From the NCBI GenBank assembly GCA_018821305.1, contig JAHJMN010000089.1, forward strand, positions 1 through 48,923: a DNA stretch of 48,923 bases. The letters are read 5' to 3'. The notes beneath the pieces were generated by a model. The model was not told the DNA's origin, searched no databases, and worked only from the letters and a program-made list of their open reading frames with translations. Below, in pieces: positions 42,934-48,923 of the stretch. The position numbers and the translations under genes are program-made. The stretch's first letter is position 1; every line of letters begins with the position of its first letter. The stretch is from Myxococcota bacterium. Lineage in GTDB: Bacteria; Myxococcota_A; Polyangia; HGW-17.

Positions 42934-45036
42934 ATGACGACGAAAGTAATTTCCAGGCTTAAAAACGGCATTGAAAATCGTTGGGTTTTTCTCACAACCC
43001 TTACTGTTGCCTCGTTTTTCCTCATGGGGCAGTTTAAACACGCCTCCGCTGCCCTGACCATCATCCTCACGGCCATCTTAGGCGTTACAGTAATATATAA
43101 ACTGTTTTCCCGATTCCGCGTCCCGGCGGTTTCCACAACCAGTTTTCTTCAGGAACTGGAAACGGGGCTTCTCTTCACCGTGGTTGCGGCCATCGTCATT
43201 CAATTTACCGGGGGAGAGAAATCAGCTTTTCACCCCATTAACTATGCCCTCGCAGCGTTTTTAGCAGCGTATTTCAGCGCATCCGTCGGAATTTCCTGCC
43301 TTCTGGTCATGATCTTCCTTGAATTTGCATCCATGAAACTCGCGACGGCCAGTGGAGACCAGTTTGCAATTCGCTCCCTTTTCATTGCAACTTTCGCGGT
43401 TTTAGGGTGGCTTGCCCTGAAACTCGAAATCACACGCCTGCGCTTCAATTCGCAAAAAGGGCTTGAATCGGAACTTAGTCGCATTCGGCAGGATGCTGAA
43501 GATTTCCGCCTCATTGGAACCAGCGTTTCGTCAACTACCCGTACAAGAGAAGAGGCTCAGTCCCTTCTGAGTCGGGCCAGCGTGGAAAACATCCATGGAA
43601 ACCTTTATTTCCTCGTAAACATGCTCTGCGAAGCCCACGCATTAAACACCTGCGCAGTTTTGTGGTATGACGAAGACGCCAGCACTCTTAAAGTCAAAGA
43701 AGCTTCCACAAGCAGCAGGTTTTTTGAAGCATCTGCTTTCCCGGCACTCCGGGGGCCTGTGGGTTACGTTGTTAAAAACCGAACTGCTGTAAACCTCGGT
43801 GATTTCCAGCGTCGTTTCGGCGCCGGTGCCGTGCCCTATTACAACGGAAATGAAAACGTCGGCTCCCTTGCGGCGGTTCCCATCATGGAAAACGGTCAAC
43901 TCCGCGGGATTTTGTGCGCTGACAGGGCTGCGTCTACACCTTTCACTGAAGGTCAGATCGCTCTTTTTTCCAGTGCAACGGATCAGATCCTTCGCATTTT
44001 AGTAACGGAACGTGCTTTCCACAGCATCGAGAAATCCAAATTCGAGCAGGAAAAGTTTTTTCAGGCGTCCATGCTCATGAACGAAGCTCTCGGCGTCGAT
44101 CAGGTTGTAAAAAGTGCATTTGAGAGTGTTAATTCAATTATTCCCGTGAGCCAGATGGCTATAATTACGACGGATGACAATACTTGCAGACTTACAGGAA
44201 TGCGAGGCAGCGTATTTGAAAGCCTTTCGGGTCTGAATTTCTCCGTGGAACGCAGTTTATTTGCTTTAGTAATGGAAAACCGTCATCACCTCCCCATAAA
44301 CGGTGAACTGCGGGATCCCAAACAGATCGTAATTACTTCCACCACGGATTTTTCACACATGAAAAGTGTTCTGATTCTCCCCCTCATCGTGGGAGATCGA
44401 GCCTTCGGAGGTTTCATTTTAGCAGATGAGCGACCGGCTTTGTTCAACCATAACCGTCGGGAAATGCTTGGAGTTATTGCAAACCAGGTAGCAACAGCAC
44501 TGCAGAATGCTCTCATGTACGAGAAGTTGGAGCTCATGGCAACCACTGACGGCCTCACGGGCCTTACAAACCATCGCACTTTCCAGGAAAAATTCAGTGA
44601 AATGCTGGCCCGGGCAACGCGCCTTGGGAATCCCCTGAGTGTAATTCTTACGGACATCGACAAGTTCAAGTCTGTAAACGATACCTATGGCCATCCCGTT
44701 GGAGACGTGGTCATAAAGCGGGTTGCGAGTATTTTGAAAAAGCGGGTCCGTAATATTGATCTCGCTGCGCGTTACGGTGGTGAAGAGTTTGCGATGGTTT
44801 TAGAATCCACAGATACTGAAGGGGCCATGGCACTGGCTGAACGCATCCGGCAGGAAGTGGAAAATGAAGTCTTTGAATCAGAACTTGGTGAGTTTAAAGC
44901 ATCCATAAGTCTCGGAATTGCAACATATCCCATCGAAGGTATGCACAAGCAGCAGCTCATCGAAAAAGCAGACAAGGCACTTTACTATGCCAAACAGCAC
45001 GGCCGAAATCAGGCCGTCTACTTCGGAAACACCTGA
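42934..45036 (+). CDS. Membrane-bound GAF-GGDEF diguanylate cyclase
   Basis: 700 residues. An N-terminal block of about six membrane helices (residues ~10-175) is followed by a short coiled coil and two GAF-type sensor domains (about 220-370 and 375-530; GPVGYVVKNRTAVNLGDFQR, VLILPLIVGDRAFGGFILAD). The C-terminal GGDEF domain has TDGLTGLTNHRTFQEK and the active site GGEEF at 615-619. The product-inhibition I-site RxxD (RNID, 606-609) is intact. It should make cyclic di-GMP from two GTP, with feedback control. It lies next to the FtsB-like gene, so a link of c-di-GMP to division or motility is possible but is inference. Confidence 0.92.
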   Translation: MTTKVISRLKNGIENRWVFLTTLTVASFFLMGQFKHASAALTIILTAILGVTVIYKLFSRFRVPAVSTTSFLQELETGLLFTVVAAIVIQFTGGEKSAFHPINYALAAFLAAYFSASVGISCLLVMIFLEFASMKLATASGDQFAIRSLFIATFAVLGWLALKLEITRLRFNSQKGLESELSRIRQDAEDFRLIGTSVSSTTRTREEAQSLLSRASVENIHGNLYFLVNMLCEAHALNTCAVLWYDEDASTLKVKEASTSSRFFEASAFPALRGPVGYVVKNRTAVNLGDFQRRFGAGAVPYYNGNENVGSLAAVPIMENGQLRGILCADRAASTPFTEGQIALFSSATDQILRILVTERAFHSIEKSKFEQEKFFQASMLMNEALGVDQVVKSAFESVNSIIPVSQMAIITTDDNTCRLTGMRGSVFESLSGLNFSVERSLFALVMENRHHLPINGELRDPKQIVITSTTDFSHMKSVLILPLIVGDRAFGGFILADERPALFNHNRREMLGVIANQVATALQNALMYEKLELMATTDGLTGLTNHRTFQEKFSEMLARATRLGNPLSVILTDIDKFKSVNDTYGHPVGDVVIKRVASILKKRVRNIDLAARYGGEEFAMVLESTDTEGAMALAERIRQEVENEVFESELGEFKASISLGIATYPIEGMHKQQLIEKADKALYYAKQHGRNQAVYFGNT

Positions 45037-45096
45037 TTCCATTTGCCTTATTCACGAACTAAACATACGCTTGAGTAACTTATAGGAGGTTTAAAT

Positions 45097-45909
45097 ATGT
45101 CAAAATTAATGATTAATGAACAATTGTGCACAAAATGCGGGACATGTAGTGATTTCTGCGTAACAAAAATAATTTCCACCACTTCTGATGGTTGGCCTGA
45201 AATTTCACCTGAAAAGGCACTTGCCTGTATCATGTGTGGGCATTGTGAGTCGTTTTGTCCTTCAAAAGCCCTTACTCTTGATTTTAACGTTGAAGCAAAA
45301 TTGAAAACAAAAGAAAAAAACCAGATCCAAATAGATCTGGAAAGTTTATTTAAGAATCGAAGATCAATAAGACATTTCAAATCTGACACTGTCAAGTCTG
45401 AAGATATTGAGAAAATTATTGATATTGCAAGATATGCCCCGACAGGAGGCAATTCTCAGACTGTTCAGTGGACGATTGTGCAAAACAGCAATGATGTTAA
45501 AACAATAGCTAGCCTTACAGTTGAATGGCTGAAAACAATCATCAATTCTGATCATCCATTGAGTGATTTTGCACCTTTTGTTATATCAATGTTCGAATCC
45601 GGCATGGATATAATATCCAACGGAGCCCCGTGCATGGTGTTCAGTCACATACCAGAAAACAAACTCAAAGACGCTACAGATTCAATAATTGCAATGTCGC
45701 ATTTTGATTTGATCGCACCTGCTTATGGAGTAGGAACCTGCTGGGCTGGATTTGTTCTAATGGCATTAAATGGCTATGCACCCTTAAGAGAATTCCTGTC
45801 CCTTGAAAACCGATTGACAGGTGGCGCGGTGATGATTGGATATCCTGTATTGAAACCAGTCACAATACCCGGAAGGAAGTCGCCTGCCATAATTTATAAG
45901 CACTCATAA
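45097..45909 (+). CDS. Ferredoxin-nitroreductase fusion protein
   Basis: 270 residues. The N-terminal ferredoxin domain has two [4Fe-4S] motifs: Cys11, 14, 17 and 21 (CTKCGTCSDFC) and Cys44, 47, 50 and 54 (CIMCGHCESFCP). The nitroreductase domain follows from about residue 90 (FKNRRSIRHFKSDTVKSEDI, RYAPTGGNSQTVQW, GVGTCWAGFVLMAL), the FMN-binding fold. Such proteins are typical of anaerobic or microaerophilic bacteria and reduce nitro compounds, quinones or related substrates using ferredoxin-type electrons. RBS TAGGAGG is 8 bases before the ATG. Followed by R2 and R1 repeats. Confidence 0.9.
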   Translation: MSKLMINEQLCTKCGTCSDFCVTKIISTTSDGWPEISPEKALACIMCGHCESFCPSKALTLDFNVEAKLKTKEKNQIQIDLESLFKNRRSIRHFKSDTVKSEDIEKIIDIARYAPTGGNSQTVQWTIVQNSNDVKTIASLTVEWLKTIINSDHPLSDFAPFVISMFESGMDIISNGAPCMVFSHIPENKLKDATDSIIAMSHFDLIAPAYGVGTCWAGFVLMALNGYAPLREFLSLENRLTGGAVMIGYPVLKPVTIPGRKSPAIIYKHS

Positions 45910-45954
45910 TATTTCTTTTTAAAATTAAGATTTTCTCAAAACTCAGGCTGTTTT

Positions 45955-45996
45955 TATACCGCTTGCGGAGTAAAAGGATCGATATTGGGAAATTGA
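45955..45996 (-). repeat. R2 element copy f (head only)
   Basis: ATACCGCTTGCGGAGTAAAA then GGATCGATATTGGGAAATTG matches the first ~40 bases of the R2 head and body. It lies about 45 bases after the nitroreductase stop, with the head towards that gene. The tail is missing and an R1 copy follows. Confidence 0.65.
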
Positions 45997-46019
45997 ATTA
46001 AAAATTACCTTCCTTTTAA

Positions 46020-46167
46020 TTAGTTAATGTCCTGAAATACCGAAAATCAAATTTTTCGCCCGATTTTTGCTCAGGACAGTAACCGCAAGGTGTTGAAAAT
46101 ATTACTAGTGGCCTGTTATAAATTTTAATAAATTTCTTCGCGAAGCGAATTACAGGACACGAACTAA
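46020..46167 (-). repeat. R1 element copy e
   Basis: A ~148 bp element in the inverse orientation to copies b and c and very similar to them. Ends TTAGTTAATGTCCTGAAAT and TTACAGGACACGAACTAA are inverted repeats. The palindrome CTTCGCGAAG is inside. It lies between convergent genes, and its right end abuts the TAA stop of the HEAT-repeat lipoprotein (46168-46170). Confidence 0.85.
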
Positions 46168-47148
46168 TTACTTTTTATTGATTATATCCAGGGTGTCCTG
46201 GGCGTATTTGCGGATGCTGTAATCTTTGTGTTTCAGGGCTTTTTCGAGTTCGGCCTTAGCGAAAATCGCGTCTTTTCCCGCATCTTTCAAAGCCAGTGCC
46301 GCCATCCGTGCAATGGCAAGGCGCTTGTGACCGAGATATTTTGCAAGTCTTGGAACCGTAAGGTGCCGATGTTTAGTAATGGATCCGAGAGTTTTCACAA
46401 GGGTCTTAATCTGATGAAATTCTTCCTTTGGGTCTTCCTTTACAAGGACTTCAATACCCTTTTTCTCGTCGGGACGCAGTTTCCATAAAGTGAGGGCACT
46501 TGAATGACGCAGCCAGTATTTGTCGTGGGTCAGATATTTTTCAACTCTATCATAATAATTCCCTGCTTCTTTCGAAAAAGCTCCAATGGTTTTAACAGCC
46601 TGCCACTGCACCAAAAGAGTCTGATCCGTCAATGCCTTATCGAGAGTCTGCACGACTTTATCATTCCACAGACCGTTTTTCTCAAGGGAGTCAATTATCA
46701 TGACTCTAACCTGAAATTTCGGCTCTTTTTTAAACATTTCCGTAAGCACATCAACAAACTTACTATTTTTCTTTTTACCATGACCAAGAAGTTTCACGCA
46801 GTTAAGCCGTAAAAAATTGTTATCCGTGCGTAGCCCCTTGAGGATCCGTTCGTATACATCATCACCCACCGCAAGAATTTTATCGTATATTTCCGGCAGA
46901 TCCGTCACAATCGGTGTTGCTATGAGGTCAAAAAGCTCATCGATGTTCATTTTCCGGAAGTCTTTTTTTCCGTCAGTATATTTCTTCACAATAGAATCAG
47001 CTTTTGTCAGTTTTACGGGCTGACCCTTGTTGTTAATAAAACGTTTTTTAACTTTCTTTTCCGATGGCTTTTTCTCTGCTTGAGATTCCTTCTTTGATGA
47101 ACAGGACATACCAAACAAAACTGTTATAATTAATATGGTAAATTTCAC
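46168..47148 (-). CDS. HEAT-repeat lipoprotein
   Basis: 326 residues with a GTG start and GGAG 9 bases upstream. The signal MKFTILIITVLFGMSC has lipobox Cys ~16, followed by a Lys/Glu-rich spacer (SSKKESQAEKKPSEKKVKK). Residues ~100-326 are a helical solenoid of HEAT/PBS-lyase type units (FLRLNCVKLLGHGKKK; LVQWQAVKTIGAFSKE; RLAIARMAALALKDAG; DYSIRKYAQDTLDII). Such repeats make protein-binding scaffolds. Probably attached to a periplasmic membrane face. Its stop codon directly meets the R1 element. Confidence 0.82.
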   Translation of the reverse strand: MKFTILIITVLFGMSCSSKKESQAEKKPSEKKVKKRFINNKGQPVKLTKADSIVKKYTDGKKDFRKMNIDELFDLIATPIVTDLPEIYDKILAVGDDVYERILKGLRTDNNFLRLNCVKLLGHGKKKNSKFVDVLTEMFKKEPKFQVRVMIIDSLEKNGLWNDKVVQTLDKALTDQTLLVQWQAVKTIGAFSKEAGNYYDRVEKYLTHDKYWLRHSSALTLWKLRPDEKKGIEVLVKEDPKEEFHQIKTLVKTLGSITKHRHLTVPRLAKYLGHKRLAIARMAALALKDAGKDAIFAKAELEKALKHKDYSIRKYAQDTLDIINKK

Positions 47149-47309
47149 AGGTCACTCCGTATTTCATAATACCCGCAGGGCCACACACAGCATATTTCAG
47201 TGTAATGCCGCGGTCAAGTCGGGTGTTTTTCTCTGATAAAAATAAACGGGAAAATGGAAAAATATTATGTTAAAGTCGTTGTGGCCCCATTTTCGGGGTG
47301 GAGAACTCA

Positions 47310-48251
47310 ATGCAGGCTTTTTTCGAATCCATAACTTCGCTTATGGAAAAATATCTCAACATTTCAAACCAGACCGCCGGTCGAATTCTGTTTACCCTCA
47401 TCGTTATTCTGGCATGGCAGATTCTCGCCTTCGTATCCGTAAAACTTCTTTCAAGGCATGTAAAAGACCTCGCGCGGCGCTACATTACCACAAAACTTGT
47501 GGTCTACCTCTTTCGCATTGCGGTTATCATTATATTTTTCCGCGTATGGATTGGCGTTGGGAGCGGCCTGTGGGCCTACCTTGGACTTCTCAGTGCCGGT
47601 ATCGCTGTAGCCCTCCAGGACTCACTTGCCAATTTCGCTGGTTGGATTTTCATCATGGTTTCAAAACCATTTGCCATCGGCGATCGCATCCAGATTGACG
47701 AACATGCCGGGGATATCATTGACATCAGAATCAGCCAGACGACTATTCTCGAAATCGGAAAATGGGTAAAAGCTGACCAGAGCACCGGGCGTATTATTCA
47801 CATCCCTAACGGCTGGTTTCTAAAAAAATCCCTCGTTAACTTCACACAGAAATTCAACTTCATCTGGAACGAACTTGAAGTCGTAGTCACCTTTGAAAGC
47901 GACTGGGAAAAAGCCCGTAAAATTCTGGAGGAAATCGCCGTTGATTGCCAGGATATGTCCGAAGAGGAAGCCCAGAAATACATCCATCAGGCGGCTCAGT
48001 CTTTTCTCATTTATTATAATAAACTTACACCCTTCGTCTGGGTTTCCGTAGCTGATATCGGCGTAAGATTAACAATACGCTACCTTTGCCGGCCGAAATC
48101 CCGCCGCTACACTGAAACCCGCATATGGGAATCAATTCTCCGCCGTTTCAAAGAACACTCGGACATCGATTTCGCCTACCCCACGACCCGCATCTACTAC
48201 AACCCGAACGAAAAAAAATCCGCCCCCGTGCCTCAACTCCCCCCGGAATAG
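47310..48251 (+). CDS. MscS-family mechanosensitive ion channel
   Basis: About 313 residues from the ATG at 47310, with GGAG six bases upstream; a GTG four codons earlier would include that RBS. Three membrane helices (about 24-45, 65-83, 90-115) include the pore helix region GLWAYLGLLSAGIAVALQDS then LANFAGWIFIM, characteristic of MscS. This is followed by the beta domain PFAIGDRIQIDEHAGDI and the conserved IHIPNGWFLKKSLVNFT. A cytoplasmic C-terminal domain comes last. It releases solutes on osmotic downshock. It ends shortly before an R2 copy. Confidence 0.9.
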   Translation: MQAFFESITSLMEKYLNISNQTAGRILFTLIVILAWQILAFVSVKLLSRHVKDLARRYITTKLVVYLFRIAVIIIFFRVWIGVGSGLWAYLGLLSAGIAVALQDSLANFAGWIFIMVSKPFAIGDRIQIDEHAGDIIDIRISQTTILEIGKWVKADQSTGRIIHIPNGWFLKKSLVNFTQKFNFIWNELEVVVTFESDWEKARKILEEIAVDCQDMSEEEAQKYIHQAAQSFLIYYNKLTPFVWVSVADIGVRLTIRYLCRPKSRRYTETRIWESILRRFKEHSDIDFAYPTTRIYYNPNEKKSAPVPQLPPE

Positions 48252-48264
48252 AACGTTCTATAAT

Positions 48265-48416
48265 AATGACTAGAAATCAGGAAATCAGGTTCAGGAAGTC
48301 AGGAAAACAGGCTCAGAATCAGGTCGTAACCATTTAACATCAAAGTAAAATTACAAATGGCAGGATGAAAACAAGTACTTTTCCCGTTTCGATCCTTTTA
48401 CTCCTCAAGTGGTCTA
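48265..48416 (+). repeat. R2 element copy c, head on a stop codon
   Basis: Tail of CAGG units (AAATCAGGAAATCAGGTTCA), body CATCAAAGTAAAATTACAAA and GGCAGGATGAAAACAAGTAC, then TTTCGATCCTTTTACTCCTC and head AAGTGGTCTA. The last three bases CTA (48414-48416) are the TAG stop of the minus-strand gene that runs off the window. Confidence 0.85.
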
Positions 48417-48923
48417 TAAACCGTGGATTTTTATTGTGTAGTTATCTGCCTGGAGGGTTTCTTCGTAGATTTTGTTGTCCCAGTCGTGGGTTTTGTCGCG
48501 GTCGAAGATGAGGATGTAGACTGCGGTTGCTTCACAATCTTTTGCGTACTCAAGGGTCTGCTCGATGGCCTGTTTCTTCTTACTCTCAAGGCCGTCTTTG
48601 GGCCGCAGGACTTTCAATTCGATGACAATGCGCTGCTCCTCCGGGGCAAAGGGTTTGCCCCATTTCAGCATGAGGTCAGTACGACCGCGATTTAAGCCGT
48701 ATTCACGGTACACGGTGCCGTTTCCGTTTGCCACACGCTGCAAAAATGCCTGAAATACAAGATGGGGAGCTGCTACCTCGTAGCCGGATATGTGTGATGC
48801 CCATATTTTGCTGTTTTCACGCCAGAAGGTCACAAACATCCTGACCAGAAGGTCGCTGTCGAGGCTTCCGTCACCGCGGATCCAATCGGGTTTAAAGTAA
48901 CTGAGAAAGTACTCCTGCCTTGA
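48414..48923 (-). CDS. PD-(D/E)XK nuclease-domain protein, C-terminal part (AAA-ATPase-like family)
   Basis: The frame stays open to the window end, so only the last ~169 residues are seen. They show the C-terminal restriction-like domain seen in some AAA-ATPase-like proteins: AFLQRVANGNGTVYREYG, GRTDLMLKW and IVIELKVLRPKDG (the D...ExK catalytic pattern), then EQTLEYAKDCEATAVYILIF. The visible upstream part (QEYFLSYFKPDWI) would belong to the linker. These proteins are often linked to mobile DNA and defence-like roles, but function is unproven. The TAG stop is provided by the R2 element at 48265-48416. Confidence 0.75.
   Translation of the reverse strand, partial: SRQEYFLSYFKPDWIRGDGSLDSDLLVRMFVTFWRENSKIWASHISGYEVAAPHLVFQAFLQRVANGNGTVYREYGLNRGRTDLMLKWGKPFAPEEQRIVIELKVLRPKDGLESKKKQAIEQTLEYAKDCEATAVYILIFDRDKTHDWDNKIYEETLQADNYTIKIHGL

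Overview
The window looks like chromosomal DNA from a Gram-negative bacterium of the Myxococcota / former Deltaproteobacteria type. The evidence is an outer-membrane BamA/TamA-family barrel, an Mla-type MCE/ABC pair, many lipobox lipoproteins, several proteins with the 'CDDGN...GDGCSPDC' Myxococcus cysteine-rich repeat, a fibro-slime domain, FG-GAP/VCBS repeats, and a GH15-like enzyme ending in a MYXO-CTERM-like tail. By eye the base composition is only moderate in GC, lower than classical myxobacteria, so an uncultured or deep-branching relative is more likely than Myxococcus itself. The species cannot be named from the sequence.

Layout. 0-1 kb: a decayed RHS fragment and tRNA-Arg(CCT). 1-13.4 kb: a minus-strand block with an EF-G-like GTPase, a BamA/TamA-family protein, an orphan Flp pilin with its prepilin peptidase, an acyl-CoA synthetase, a class III aminotransferase, and MlaF/MlaD-like lipid transport subunits. 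13.5-19.6 kb: an Ig-like lipoprotein flanked by two copies of a short inverted-repeat element, a SprT-like putative metalloprotease, a degenerate PEP/pyruvate-binding-like protein and a small membrane protein. 19.7-23.3 kb: a two-gene xanthine dehydrogenase-type molybdo-flavoenzyme. 23.6-26.4 kb: a small lipoprotein, a compact SET-domain protein and a Cys-rich fibro-slime lipoprotein. 26.4-30.5 kb: a repeat-dense accessory island around a very AT-rich, apparently frameshifted lipoprotein/LRR-like gene. 30.5-42.4 kb: a tyrosine recombinase, GH15 enzyme, FG-GAP lipoprotein, a translationally overlapping NtrC-family regulator / UbiB kinase / RluA operon, and a Cys-rich lipoprotein with a clear terminator. 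42.5-48.9 kb: FtsB/DivIC-like, GAF-GGDEF cyclase, ferredoxin-nitroreductase, HEAT-repeat lipoprotein, MscS channel, and the end of a PD-(D/E)XK protein running off the window.

The most unusual content is non-coding. (i) Family R1 is a ~148 bp MITE-like element with 15-16 bp terminal inverted repeats and two internal hairpins. There are six near-complete copies, and their ends repeatedly fall exactly on stop codons. (ii) Family R2 has a conserved head starting TAGACCGCTTC that points at gene 3' ends and supplies the TAG stop codon of two genes, plus a CCTG-rich hairpin tail. (iii) A ~490 bp array has a strict 21/42/84 bp period. (iv) Family R4 is built round a GCCTGTG-ACCA-CACAGGC hairpin and flanks the AT-rich island. 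(v) There is a perfect 24 bp inverted repeat with a 3 nt loop. Together these suggest an active or recently active non-autonomous repeat ecology that shapes the 3' ends of genes.
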